Assembly (NCBI RefSeq): GCF_021166585.1
Contig: NZ_JAJOZE010000007.1
Coordinates: 62,001 to 126,000, forward strand
Length of the DNA: 64,000 bases
Source of the DNA: Metabacillus kandeliae
GTDB lineage: Bacteria; Bacillota; Bacilli; Bacillales; Bacillaceae
Direction of reading: 5' to 3'
In this document: in pieces, positions 24,430 to 33,618 of the stretch
Position numbering within the stretch: position 1 is the first letter of the stretch
Layout of the letters: every line of letters starts with the position of its first letter
Notes under the pieces: model-generated
Told to the model about the DNA's origin: nothing
The model's input: only the letters and a program-made list of their open reading frames with translations
Database searches by the model: none
Made by a program: the position numbers and the translations under genes

Positions 24430-25202
24430 GGGATATTCCTCTCAGCCTGTGCTCCACAGGATTTAAAGAGCTTTCGGCAGAAGAAGTGATAGCAGCAGCG
24501 AGTCAGTGCAGACTTGATGGCATTGAATGGTGGATGGGCCATTTAAAAAATCAAAACCTCTCAAAAGTTGAAGAAAATCATAAAAAGAATGGCCTTGCCA
24601 TACCGATTCTCAGTGAATATACATCCTTCTCAAAAGGAGAAGAAGCATGCCAGCAGGATGTGAAAAAGGTACAAGAAGCTTTTTTGGCTGCAGAGCAGCT
24701 GCAAGTGCCTTTCATTCGTATCTTTGCAGGGCATCAGCCTAGCAGAGACACGGGAAAAGAGGAAAGAAGGGCTGTGGCAGAAGCCCTACGGGAGCTTTGC
24801 AGTGAAGGGAAAAAATACGGGGTAAAGCTTGTGCTTGAAACGCACAATCATACTTTGGCAGACGATGCGGACTCCATCGCACAGCTCGTAAAGGAGGTGA
24901 ATTCTCCATCACTGTGCCTGCTGTATGATCCGTTTAATTTTTTGGTGGATAAAAAAGACCCGCGGGAAGTATTGAAGCTTCAAGATGCCTGTATCGTTCA
25001 TGTTCACTTGAAAAATCTTCTATGGAATCATGACTGCTGGGACTTAAGCAAAGAAACGGACGTTTACAGCGGAGATCTTGATATGCTGACGGTTTTGGCC
25101 ATGCTTCAGGAATTGAACTACTCAGGATTTTATTCCCTTGAATACTTTGGGAAAAATAAAGTCCGCCTCATACATGAATCAGCATTGCTGCTCAAAAAAT
25201 AG
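24426..25202 (+). CDS. TIM-barrel sugar phosphate isomerase/epimerase-like protein
   Basis: The 258-residue AP-endonuclease-2-like TIM barrel has metal-ligand motifs FIRIFAGHQPS, LVLETHNHTLADD, YDPFNFL and VHVHLKNL, then FYSLEYFG at the end. It is related to xylose isomerase-like and IolE/IolI enzymes. The start ATG overlaps the stop of the oxidoreductase (ATGA), so the two are translationally coupled and probably act on the same sugar. Substrate unknown. Confidence 0.85.
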   Translation: MRDIPLSLCSTGFKELSAEEVIAAASQCRLDGIEWWMGHLKNQNLSKVEENHKKNGLAIPILSEYTSFSKGEEACQQDVKKVQEAFLAAEQLQVPFIRIFAGHQPSRDTGKEERRAVAEALRELCSEGKKYGVKLVLETHNHTLADDADSIAQLVKEVNSPSLCLLYDPFNFLVDKKDPREVLKLQDACIVHVHLKNLLWNHDCWDLSKETDVYSGDLDMLTVLAMLQELNYSGFYSLEYFGKNKVRLIHESALLLKK

Positions 25203-25243
25203 AAATAGAAAAGCCGGTGAGCGGGCTAAAAAGGGCTGGGAAG

Positions 25244-28200
25244 ATGATGGGAAAAAAGATTTGCCTTTTGCTGATGCTGTTTATTGTTTGTTTTCTGCTT
25301 TTTCCTAAACTGTCACTGGCGGCAGAAGGAGAAGAGGACACTCTTAACATTCAGGATTTTGAGAATATGAATTCGTGGAGAGGCATCGTTCCTGAAGGAA
25401 CAACAGTCAAGCAGGGGACAGGTGCCGCAAGATGGAATGTATGCAAAGGCAGCATTTGCCAAAAATCAGTAGATATTTCAGAAATTCCCCATGACTGGAG
25501 CGGATATGAAACACTTGATATGTGGGTTTACTCAGAAGCTCCAGTGAACAGCAGGATTTATGCTGTTCTTGTTTCAGATAATGAACAAACGCCTCAACAG
25601 GATTATTACATTGCCTCCCTGAATGTCACATGGGAGGGTTGGAAAAAGATCAGCCTGCCATACTACTCTTTTAAAAAGGGCTACTCCCCGGCAGGATTTT
25701 CAAAAATTGATCAGCTTCGCTTTCACACTTCATGGTACGGAGAGACTCCAAACCCCAATATGAAACTTGTATTTGACCAAATCACTGCAGGTTATTCTCC
25801 TGCATCAGATGAATTGATCATAGACGGATTCGAAGACGCAAGAAAGTGGACATCTGTTACCGAAGATGCAGCCTATGTAAAAGAGGGCCTTTACAGTGGA
25901 AAATGGCAGGGCATGGACACGAAGAAATCCGTTCAAACGACCGCCATCCCAAAAGACTGGAGCAGCTATGACAAGATTGGCTGGTGGATGTATTCCGAAA
26001 AAGCTGCAAATTCAACGATATATGCAATCCTTGATTCGGATAATCCAGAAACAGAAGGCCTTGATTACTATCTGGCCGGAATTAAGCTCGATTGGACAGG
26101 ATGGAAGCATGTTACACTGGAAAAAAGCAGTTTTTCTCCATCCCGGAAACCGCTCGGCTTTCAGGATATCCAGAAAATCACCTTTCATTCACAATGGTAC
26201 AGTGACCAAAAGCCTGATCCGTCAGCAGTTGTGTATTTTGATGAGTTAAAGCTGATGAAAGAAACCTTTCAGGCTGCACCGCAGGAAATTCAGAAATCAG
26301 GAATACCTGGTTCCAAGCTGACTTATTTTTTCACGATACAAAATAAAACGCTGGAAAATGATCATTATGAAATAACGTCTGATGAACTTTCTGCAGACAC
26401 GCTTTCCATTAGCGAGCCTCAGGGAGATCTTTTGCCTGGGGCTAAAAAAGAAATATCAGCAACCTATACGATCCCAGCGGGTTCTCTTCCAGGAGATGAA
26501 AAAGACATGACGATATCAATTATTTCACGGCTAAAGCTTGGAGCAAAATTTCAGGTGAAACTTTCGGCAAAGACTGCTGCTTATACGCCTTCTTCCCACC
26601 AGAGACCGAAATCGCTTGTAACAAAAGCAGAACTTGAAAGAGCGCAGGCAAGAATCAGCACCTATCAATGGGCAAAAGAAAACTGGAATGGCCTAAAGTC
26701 GGAAGCTGATAAATGGCTGACTAAAAATACGGGCGTTCCAAGAGAGCCTGGCGGACACGGAATGTGGTTTTTATGCCCCGACAGCTCACCGCTTGAGTAT
26801 AATCCGGATAGCCCTGGCAGGCATTACTGTCCATCGGATCAAACGTTTTACAAGGGAGACTCCTATGATGCGGGCTGGAGATATTACAAGCATAATGAAC
26901 TGATTAAAGCAGCTCGTTCGCTTGCTGCCGCATATGTAGCAAGCAAAGAGCAGAAGTATTCGGATAAAGCCGCCTCCATTCTGAAGGAATACGCTGATCT
27001 CTATCCGAATTTTAAAAAGCAGGCACGAGGCGGAAGGCTTTACTGGCAGACGCTTGATGAAGCGGTCAGCATGGTGGATCTTGCTTATGTGTACGATCTG
27101 CTTTATCACAGCCCCTCTTTATCTGCCGCAGATAAAGCGAACATTGAACTCAATCTGTTAAGACCTTCTGCAAAGACAATCAGCGAGTATGATATGGGGA
27201 AATCCAACTGGCAGGCATGGCATGATGCGGCCATCGGAGTCATTGGATCGGCTCTGGGTGATCAGGAAATGATTCATTTCGCTATTGATGGTGAGCATGG
27301 GTTTCATTACTTGATGAAGGAAAGTGTTTTATCAGACGGATTTTGGTGGGAAGGCTCCATTGCTTACCATATGTATTCATTAAGAGCCCTTCAATCGCTA
27401 GCAGATGCTGCAGAATCATGGGGTATTGATCTGTATTCTCATCCTTCGCTGAAAAAGATGTATGATCTGCCTCTTTATTACGCTTACCCGAACAGGGGTC
27501 TGCCGTTTAATAATGATGGCGGCACTTATGGCACTTCCTTGCTGGATCCTGTTTCAAAAAAAGGGAATTTTGATTATGAAGGAGCCTTTAAAGCCTATCA
27601 TGACCCAAAATATGCCCAGCTCCTGACTGAAAAATACAAGATAACGCCAAGAGCAGGAGAATATGCACTTTTTAAAGGAGAAGATTCCATCCCTGATCAG
27701 AATGTATCTGACTGGCAAAGCAGAAATTTTGAAGGAGCAGGGCAGGGCCAGCTTAGAAACAGCAGCTTGTTTGCCTTAATGGACTACGGCCCTTACAGCG
27801 GGTCGCATGGACATCCGGATAAGCTGCACTTAGATTTCTTTGCTGATCAGGAAGCATTTGCTCCCGATTTTGGCACACCAAGCTATGGGCACACTCTTTA
27901 TACAGGCTGGTATAAGCAGACTGTCAGTCATAATACCGTTACAGTAGACGGAGTCTCGCAAAAGGAAACAGAAGGAAAGCTCGATCAATTTGCTGCAGGC
28001 AGCAGCCTGCAGCTGATGAAAGCAAGTGCAGACGGCGCGTATCCAGGTGTTTCCTATACAAGATCCTTGCTGATGTGGGACCAAATGATTCTCGACATTT
28101 TCCAAGGCGAAGAAAAAGGGGCCATTCATCAATATGACTGGGTGTTTCATGGAATGGGAGAAACGTCTGTTTCGCTTGACCTTCAAAATAGGGCCTCCTC

Positions 28201-28795
28201 ACCCGGCAGCAGAAATGGCTATCAATATGTAAAAAATCCGAAAAGTGCTTTTACAGGAAACGGGTTTCAGGCTGAATGGAAGCTGAACGGCAAAGTGCTG
28301 AAGGCGGCTTCATTGCCCGGCAGCCTGGAAGAAGCAATTCTGGCTGAAGGGCCTGGACCTTCAAGCGATCCGGCTGTTCTTACACCTGTTTTAATAGAAA
28401 GGCAAAACGGAGAAAAAGCCGTCTTTGAACATGTTTTTTATGCCGGTGACGAAACATTGGCTGCGGAAAAACTGGATGACAGCACATATGAAATCACTCA
28501 CGGCAATGTAACAGACTACATTTTCTATAATATGGAGGCCGGAGAGGGGCAAATTGCCGCTGCAAAGGTTTCCGTTTTTAAAGGCAAGCCGAGACCTTTC
28601 GGCAATTTGAAAGTTTACAAAGCGGACGATGGAAGTGTGCTGAACATCTTAAAATCAAAGGAGATCCTGCCTGGTGCGAGCTTTATTCTGAAAGGAAATG
28701 TTCAAACAGCTATAGCAGGAATGGACTTTGCTTCTTCAAAGACAAATGGATGGACTGTAATGGAATTCTCCGCCCAGCCGAATAATGAAAAATAG
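25244..28795 (+). CDS. large secreted heparinase II/III-family polysaccharide lyase
   Basis: The protein is about 1,183 residues with a signal peptide (GKKICLLLMLFIVCFLLF, cleaved near LAAEG). Two homologous carbohydrate-binding-like modules of about 150 residues follow; matching pairs are HDWSGYETLDMWVYSEAP/KDWSSYDKIGWWMYSEKA and FHTSWYGETPNPN/FHSQWYSDQKPDP. A linker domain, an alpha-toroid (about 460-780) and a heparinase II/III beta-sandwich with SGSHGHPDKLHLDFF, FGTPSYGHTLYTG and SHNTVTVDG complete it. The His residues there are likely catalytic or metal ligands. It should cleave a uronate-containing polysaccharide outside the cell. I see no LPXTG or S-layer anchor. ATG 25244 follows AAAGGG; GTG 25217 is an alternative. 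It is the last gene of the operon and the cluster's depolymerase. Confidence 0.85.
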   Translation: MMGKKICLLLMLFIVCFLLFPKLSLAAEGEEDTLNIQDFENMNSWRGIVPEGTTVKQGTGAARWNVCKGSICQKSVDISEIPHDWSGYETLDMWVYSEAPVNSRIYAVLVSDNEQTPQQDYYIASLNVTWEGWKKISLPYYSFKKGYSPAGFSKIDQLRFHTSWYGETPNPNMKLVFDQITAGYSPASDELIIDGFEDARKWTSVTEDAAYVKEGLYSGKWQGMDTKKSVQTTAIPKDWSSYDKIGWWMYSEKAANSTIYAILDSDNPETEGLDYYLAGIKLDWTGWKHVTLEKSSFSPSRKPLGFQDIQKITFHSQWYSDQKPDPSAVVYFDELKLMKETFQAAPQEIQKSGIPGSKLTYFFTIQNKTLENDHYEITSDELSADTLSISEPQGDLLPGAKKEISATYTIPAGSLPGDEKDMTISIISRLKLGAKFQVKLSAKTAAYTPSSHQRPKSLVTKAELERAQARISTYQWAKENWNGLKSEADKWLTKNTGVPREPGGHGMWFLCPDSSPLEYNPDSPGRHYCPSDQTFYKGDSYDAGWRYYKHNELIKAARSLAAAYVASKEQKYSDKAASILKEYADLYPNFKKQARGGRLYWQTLDEAVSMVDLAYVYDLLYHSPSLSAADKANIELNLLRPSAKTISEYDMGKSNWQAWHDAAIGVIGSALGDQEMIHFAIDGEHGFHYLMKESVLSDGFWWEGSIAYHMYSLRALQSLADAAESWGIDLYSHPSLKKMYDLPLYYAYPNRGLPFNNDGGTYGTSLLDPVSKKGNFDYEGAFKAYHDPKYAQLLTEKYKITPRAGEYALFKGEDSIPDQNVSDWQSRNFEGAGQGQLRNSSLFALMDYGPYSGSHGHPDKLHLDFFADQEAFAPDFGTPSYGHTLYTGWYKQTVSHNTVTVDGVSQKETEGKLDQFAAGSSLQLMKASADGAYPGVSYTRSLLMWDQMILDIFQGEEKGAIHQYDWVFHGMGETSVSLDLQNRASSPGSRNGYQYVKNPKSAFTGNGFQAEWKLNGKVLKAASLPGSLEEAILAEGPGPSSDPAVLTPVLIERQNGEKAVFEHVFYAGDETLAAEKLDDSTYEITHGNVTDYIFYNMEAGEGQIAAAKVSVFKGKPRPFGNLKVYKADDGSVLNILKSKEILPGASFILKGNVQTAIAGMDFASSKTNGWTVMEFSAQPNNEK

Positions 28796-28804
28796 CCATC
28801 TTGC

Positions 28805-28839
28805 AGCATGCGTCTCCTCTTTAAGAGGGGGCGCATGCT
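28805..28839. terminator. bidirectional intrinsic terminator
   Basis: AGCATGCG pairs with CGCATGCT, and an inner CTCT pairs with AGAG. It lies between the heparinase gene and the convergent ytvA-like gene. Confidence 0.75.
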
Positions 28840-28847
28840 TTATGCCT

Positions 28848-29624
28848 TTAAAGCTGATTCAGAGAATGAAGTGCTTCCTTTACCGTCATAAACGTCTTGA
28901 TGTTTCCAAGATGGGAAAACAATTCAGGTGTGCTTGATAGTATAAACTCTGCTGACACGCCTGAAAGCGCCATTTCAGTACCCATAAGGGAGAGCACTTG
29001 GTATAGCTTCAGCAAATTGGCGATTTCATCCTGCTCGACTCTTGAAATGCCTGAAAGATCAACAATAAGAAATTTGTTTTGGTGACTGGAAATGTAGGCC
29101 GTTGCTTTTTCAATCACCGATTCCGATCTTTCTGCAGTAAGTTCGCCGATGAGCGGGAGGATAGAAACATCCTCTGATAGCGGAACAATCGGTGTTGAAA
29201 GCTCTCTAATCTGATCAAGAGATTCAGCAAGCTCAGCCTGAAACACTTTTTGCTTTGTAATATCCTTTTGAAATCCAACAAAGTAATGCTTCTTTTCGCT
29301 TTCGATAAATATAGGCTCAATTATCAGCTCGTTCCAAAAGGCCGTGCCATCCTTTCGGTAATTTAAAATTTCAACCTCAAGATACCTTTTTTCTCTCACG
29401 GCTGTTTTAATTTTTTCAATAGCACCTGGATCTGTTTCAGCCCCTTGCAGGAAGCGGCAATTTTCCCCTTGCGTTTCTTCCCGGCTGTATAGTGTGAGAT
29501 TTAAGAATCCCTGATTTACATAGACAATAGGATTATCGTGCAATGAAGGATCTGTTATGACTACACCAATCGAGGTAGAATTCAGCGTTTTTCTAATCAG
29601 TTCAATTTCCTGAATGCTTTCCAT
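28848..29624 (-). CDS. ytvA: YtvA-like LOV-STAS blue-light photoreceptor
   Basis: The 258-residue protein has an N-terminal LOV domain with the flavin-adduct motif GENCRFLQG (Cys about 56), preceded by GVVITDPSLHDNPIVYVNQGF and followed by NYRKDGTAFWNELIIEPI. A short coupling helix leads to a STAS domain (about 150-250, FLIVDLSGISRVEQDEIANL). It matches B. subtilis YtvA (PfyP), which binds FMN and stimulates the sigma-B stress response through the stressosome in blue light. The residues expected for photochemistry are present. Confidence 0.92.
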   Translation of the reverse strand: MESIQEIELIRKTLNSTSIGVVITDPSLHDNPIVYVNQGFLNLTLYSREETQGENCRFLQGAETDPGAIEKIKTAVREKRYLEVEILNYRKDGTAFWNELIIEPIFIESEKKHYFVGFQKDITKQKVFQAELAESLDQIRELSTPIVPLSEDVSILPLIGELTAERSESVIEKATAYISSHQNKFLIVDLSGISRVEQDEIANLLKLYQVLSLMGTEMALSGVSAEFILSSTPELFSHLGNIKTFMTVKEALHSLNQL

Positions 29625-29756
29625 TCATTCGCCTCCTGATACTCTATTTTTTCTATTTTTACGGAAAATACAGGATTTGTCTATAGAAATGGCTATGGCT
29701 AACTGTCTTTCAAGCAGGCCGACCGTCCGAAAATAGCGGAAAAGCTCGAATACTAT

Positions 29757-29786
29757 TAAAAAAAAGCGGCCGCATGGACCGCTTTC
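29757..29786 (-). terminator. intrinsic terminator of mreBH
   Basis: On the minus strand AAAGCGG pairs with CCGCTTT, followed by seven T. It is about 20 bp downstream of the mreBH stop codon. Confidence 0.7.
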
Positions 29787-29804
29787 CTTCTTGGTGCTAT
29801 GGGT

Positions 29805-30812
29805 TTATCTAGCCGCTTTTTGCAGCTTATGAATGACTGTGAGAGAGCGGCCGGTGCCGATCGCAACAGACTCAAGCGGGCTTGGAGCGATATGGACAGG
29901 AACAACGATTTCTTCGCTGAGCCAATCCTGAATACCATTAAGGAGTGCGCCCCCGCCTGTGAGGATCACGCCTCTGTCTACAATGTCCCCGCTAAGCTCT
30001 GGCGGGCAGTCTTCCAAAGTAGCCCTTATCGCTTCTAAAATATGAAGCAATGATTCTTTCATTGCCTGCTGTATTTCAGTAGATCTGAGCTCAATTGTTT
30101 TCGGAAGGCCTGTAACCAGATCTCTTCCGCGAACTTCCATTGTAATTTCTTCGTGGTCAGTCAACGCATAGCCGATTTCAATCTTGATCTGTTCAGCTGT
30201 TCTTTCACCGATAAGAAGATTATATTTTTTGCGGACGTATGTAACAATATCATCGTCCAGCTGATCTCCGCCGATGCGGATGCTGTGGCAGGAAACAATT
30301 CCGCCGAATGAAATAATGGCCACTTCTGTAGTGCCTCCGCCAATATCAACGACAACATTTGCCACTGGTTCTTCTACTGGCAGATCAGCACCAATCGCTG
30401 CAGCAACCGGTTCCTCAATTAAATGCACCGTTTTCGCACCGCAATTTTTCACCGCATCATGGATCGCTCTGCGCTCTACAGAAGTCGAGCCGCTTGGTGT
30501 ACAGACGACAACGCTCGGCTTGCGGATGGAGAACCCAAGACTCTTCCCGGCCTTTTTCATGATTTGCTTCAGCATATCTGTTGTAATATCATAATCTGCT
30601 ATAACGCCATCTTTTAAAGGGCGGATCGCCACAATTTTACCAGGTGTTTTTCCAATCATGTTCTTTGCTTCTGTTCCTACAGCAAGAACGGCTTTCGTCT
30701 CCGTATCGATTGCAACCACGGACGGCTCATTTAATACAATCCCCTTATTTTTGCTATATACAAGCGTATTCGCAGTTCCAAGGTCAATTCCGATTTCAGT
30801 ATTAGAAAACAT
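29805..30812 (-). CDS. mreBH: MreBH, rod-shape-determining actin-like protein
   Basis: The 335-residue protein has actin-fold motifs: [19 protein letters not shown] (phosphate 1), [18 protein letters not shown] (phosphate 2) and [13 protein letters not shown] (adenosine). Its length and details such as GEEDCPPEL-region sequence [17 protein letters not shown] match MreBH rather than MreB or Mbl. MreBH assembles along the inner membrane face and directs lateral wall hydrolase LytE. I choose ATG 30812, giving the same length as the B. subtilis protein; an in-frame GTG lies at 30821. On the minus strand TTGCAA-18 bp-CATAAT is a plausible promoter. Confidence 0.92.
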   Translation of the reverse strand: MFSNTEIGIDLGTANTLVYSKNKGIVLNEPSVVAIDTETKAVLAVGTEAKNMIGKTPGKIVAIRPLKDGVIADYDITTDMLKQIMKKAGKSLGFSIRKPSVVVCTPSGSTSVERRAIHDAVKNCGAKTVHLIEEPVAAAIGADLPVEEPVANVVVDIGGGTTEVAIISFGGIVSCHSIRIGGDQLDDDIVTYVRKKYNLLIGERTAEQIKIEIGYALTDHEEITMEVRGRDLVTGLPKTIELRSTEIQQAMKESLLHILEAIRATLEDCPPELSGDIVDRGVILTGGGALLNGIQDWLSEEIVVPVHIAPSPLESVAIGTGRSLTVIHKLQKAAR

Positions 30813-30821
30813 ATACTTCAC

Positions 30822-31380
30822 CCATTCTTTATAGAGTTCGAGTCTCTTAATAATCCTTCTCTTTATTATGTCGATTTCTGGGGGTTCATTGCAATGGTTG
30901 AGAATGGGAAAGAGTGCTTATGTGAAAAATAAATCATAAGTACCAGTAATTTCGAAAGATAATTTGTGTTATTCTGTGTGATTTTCTTCATTGGTCAAGG
31001 TCTTACTGCCTAGATATGCTGATGCCTTATCATCTCTCTAAAAAATGCTTTAAGAGGAAGAAGGCGCTTAACCCCTTCATACAAAAGAATTCAAGTGGTG
31101 ATTCGCCAAAAGGGGAAATCCTCCAATAGACTCTTTTTTACCAGCTTAGTGACGAAAGGGGAAATCCGGTATTCCTCATTGTCAGATGCAGCAAATGAAT
31201 CTGTATGCAGCAGAGCAGAGGGCATCAATCTATCCTAATGCATCTAGAAAAGGAAGATAATACTTCCAATTCCTTATTTTATCCAGTTTTCCTTTTTCTT
31301 TCGCCAGCTTTGCAGTATGATGAACCAGAGAATAAGTTTAGGAAGAATGTGTAAAATCTAAACAGAAACGAGGAATTCAA
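30822..31380. other. 559 bp intergenic region with a 13 bp direct repeat
   Basis: No coding region is apparent between the divergent mreBH and DUF3298 genes. AAAGGGGAAATCC occurs twice, at 31109-31121 and 31155-31167, and CCCCTT near 31071 could pair with either copy. The spacer is long for this genome, so it may hold a leader RNA or regulatory sites, but I recognise no known riboswitch. Confidence 0.4.
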
Positions 31381-32301
31381 ATGAAAAAGACTGCAGCCAT
31401 CATTTTAGCAGCAGGCCTAGCATTAGGGGCGGCTCAGGTTCCTGTTCATGCCGCTTCCTCATGGGGCAGCCATGAGCTGAAAAAAGGCCAAATCGGAAGA
31501 GTAACAGCACTTCAAAACACAGACATCTATGTGAAATCAGGATCTCAATGGAAAAAATTCTCTGTAATGAAAAAAGGCCAGACATCTAGAGTTTATACAA
31601 ACCGCAGCGGATCTTACGGTATTGGCGGAGGGAAGTTTGTTAAAAGCAGTGCAGCGGTTAAATATGAAACCCCTTCTAAATCAAGATATGAAGCAGTCAA
31701 TGGATTAAAAATCGAGAAAGTTTCCTATCCGAATGCACCTATTTCCTATTTCAAGGTGAGCGGTGCTGCGAATGCTTCAGCTGAAAAAAAGATCAATGAA
31801 ACCCTGAAAAAAGAAGCGGACAGATTGTATGCAGCCTACACCGATCTGAAAAAAAAGGAAGCAGAGGATAAAAAGCAATGGGAAAAGGACGGCAAGAATT
31901 ATCCGTGGCGTCCTTATGAATTTGAAGGAACAGCGGAAGTGAAGTTTAATAAAAATCACTTGCTGAGTGTAGTGACCTACGGCTACGAATATTTCGGCGG
32001 CGCACATGGAATGACTGGCGCCCATTCACTGAATTTCAACACGCTGACCGGCAAGCAATTTCAGCTGTCAGATGTGATTCACAGTAAATTTAAAACCGTA
32101 TCAGCTTACGTATTGAAAGATCTTAAAAATCATCAGGAGGAAAAGGGAATCGATCCTGGTCTGAAAAAAGTGGATATTAAAAACAGCTCCACATGGGTTT
32201 TTACTGATAAGGGAATTAAAATCATCTTTGGACAATACGAAGTTGGACCATATGCATCAGGCATGCCGGAAAGCACTGTCCCAATGTCTGTCTACCAATA
32301 A
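31381..32301 (+). CDS. secreted DUF3298/RsiV-like protein
   Basis: The 306-residue protein has a signal peptide (MKKTAAIILAAGLALGAAQVPVHAA) and an SH3-like N-terminal region (about 28-100) of charged beta segments. A PdaC/RsiV-type domain then includes EYFGGAHGMTGAHSLNFNTLTGKQ followed by the DUF3298 part (FQLSDVIH to GPYASG). In RsiV this domain binds lysozyme and in PdaC it accompanies a deacetylase domain, but here it is alone. It is secreted, with no transmembrane anchor after cleavage. Function unknown. Confidence 0.75.
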   Translation: MKKTAAIILAAGLALGAAQVPVHAASSWGSHELKKGQIGRVTALQNTDIYVKSGSQWKKFSVMKKGQTSRVYTNRSGSYGIGGGKFVKSSAAVKYETPSKSRYEAVNGLKIEKVSYPNAPISYFKVSGAANASAEKKINETLKKEADRLYAAYTDLKKKEAEDKKQWEKDGKNYPWRPYEFEGTAEVKFNKNHLLSVVTYGYEYFGGAHGMTGAHSLNFNTLTGKQFQLSDVIHSKFKTVSAYVLKDLKNHQEEKGIDPGLKKVDIKNSSTWVFTDKGIKIIFGQYEVGPYASGMPESTVPMSVYQ

Positions 32302-32313
32302 TGCTTTTCTCCG

Positions 32314-32339
32314 AAAAGCGCTCTTGCAGCGCTTTTTTA
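32314..32339 (+). terminator. intrinsic terminator
   Basis: AAAGCGCT pairs with AGCGCTTT, followed by a T-run, 12 bp after the stop at 32301. Confidence 0.75.
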
Positions 32340-32409
32340 TTTTGCATGATTGCCTGAAAATACCAGGCTCCTTTAAAATAAGAGAAAATGGAAAAAGGAG
32401 AGGGAAGGC

Positions 32410-32718
32410 TTGGTCGATGGTCTTGGAATTCTACGGGAGCTGGCAGAACCGGCCATAGAACTCATCTTTGGTCTGAGGAGAAAGAAGAAAGTGAATGCTG
32501 CGCTTGTAGAGGAGCACCTGAAGGAACTGCGGGGGCATCAATGGTTTAGAGAGCTGTATGAAAACCCTGTCTATCATGATCATTTTATAAGCAATTCAAA
32601 GGTTATGAAGTATTTAGAGGACCGCATGAATGTTGAAGACCTAATCTTCATTAAAAGAAAGCGGGAAAAATTTAAAGAGCTGCTTGAAAAAGAGACAGAC
32701 AGAAGGAAATCAGCCTAA
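32410..32718 (+). CDS. hypothetical protein, 102 aa
   Basis: I do not recognise this family. The protein is mostly helical and highly charged: an amphipathic N-terminal helix (LRELAEPAIELIFGLRRKKK), a middle with HQWFRELYENPVYHDHFISN and a Lys/Glu-rich C-terminus. No signal peptide. It starts at TTG 32410, about 9 nt after AAAGGAG. It stands alone between a terminator and an SDR gene. Confidence 0.6.
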   Translation: MVDGLGILRELAEPAIELIFGLRRKKKVNAALVEEHLKELRGHQWFRELYENPVYHDHFISNSKVMKYLEDRMNVEDLIFIKRKREKFKELLEKETDRRKSA

Positions 32719-32801
32719 AAGCGCTTAAAGCAGATACTTAGTGAAGCCCTCCTGCTGGTGTTAAAATGATAGAGAGTTATACATAGGGAAGGGTGATTCT
32801 A

Positions 32802-33575
32802 ATGGTATTGCCATCTTTTCAGCTCAGCGGAAAAATTGCGCTGATTACTGGAGGAGGAAGAGGGATTGGACGGGCACTTGCCATCGGTTTTGCTGAGGCT
32901 GGTGCTGATGTCATCCTTTTATCCAGAACCGCGAAAGATCTTGAGGAAGTAAAAGGACAAGTGGAAGCGCTCGGCCGGAAAGCGTTCATCTATCAAACAG
33001 ATGTAACAGTAAGGGAAGAGGTGGCTGAAGCCATCAGATCAGCAAAGGCGGAAGCCGGCAGCATTGATATTCTGGTTAATAATGCCGGAATGAACATCAG
33101 ATCAAAAGCGATGGATGTAACAGATGAAGAATGGCGGCAGATCATGGATACGAATCTGACCTCTGCTTTCATTGTATCCCAGGAAATTGGAAAAGTGATG
33201 AAGGAGCAGGGAACAGGGGGAAGAATGATTAATATCGCCTCTGTCGCCGGACATCTTGCCCTGAGAACTGGTGTTGTATACGGTGCAACAAAAGCAGCGA
33301 TGATTCAAATGACGAAAATTCTTGCTTTTGAATGGGGAAAGTACGATATCAATGTAAATGCCATTGGACCATGGTATTTTGAGACCCCGCTCACTGAAAA
33401 GCTTCTTCAGGATGAAGAGTATGTGAAGGATATCCTTGCTGTCACACCTTTAAAACGCATTGGACAGCTGCCTGAACTTGTAGGACCTGCCGTTTTTCTT
33501 GCCTCAGATGCGGCAAGCTACATCTCCGGCCAGACACTGTATGTTGACGGCGGCATGACAATTAACGGATTTTAA
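32802..33575 (+). CDS. SDR-family oxidoreductase (gluconate 5-dehydrogenase-like)
   Basis: The 257-residue short-chain dehydrogenase has TGGGRGIGRALA, NNAGMNI, IASVAGH and YGATKAA, and ends in SGQTLYVDGGMTINGF. It resembles gluconate 5-dehydrogenase and KduD-like enzymes, but the substrate is not determined. ATG 32802 follows AAGGG with good spacing; GTG 32793 is in frame but overlaps the ribosome binding site. It appears monocistronic. Confidence 0.85.
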   Translation: MVLPSFQLSGKIALITGGGRGIGRALAIGFAEAGADVILLSRTAKDLEEVKGQVEALGRKAFIYQTDVTVREEVAEAIRSAKAEAGSIDILVNNAGMNIRSKAMDVTDEEWRQIMDTNLTSAFIVSQEIGKVMKEQGTGGRMINIASVAGHLALRTGVVYGATKAAMIQMTKILAFEWGKYDINVNAIGPWYFETPLTEKLLQDEEYVKDILAVTPLKRIGQLPELVGPAVFLASDAASYISGQTLYVDGGMTINGF

Positions 33576-33577
33576 GG

Positions 33578-33612
33578 AAAAGCACCCTGCTTTCAAAGCG
33601 GGGTGCTTTACA
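33578..33612. terminator. bidirectional intrinsic terminator
   Basis: AAAGCACCC pairs with GGGTGCTTT around a loop of about 14 bases. It lies between the convergent SDR and Rieske genes. Confidence 0.75.
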
Positions 33613-33618
33613 AATCTA

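Noticed and set aside
27830-28202. Antisense ORFs inside the heparinase gene
   Set aside because: They lie opposite the conserved heparinase II/III domain, have no ribosome binding site and no recognisable product.
30822-30920. SigI-type promoter for mreBH (ACCCCC on the minus strand)
   Set aside because: ACCCCC is present but no CGAA element lies at a suitable distance; a sigma-A-like TTGCAA-18-CATAAT fits at least as well.
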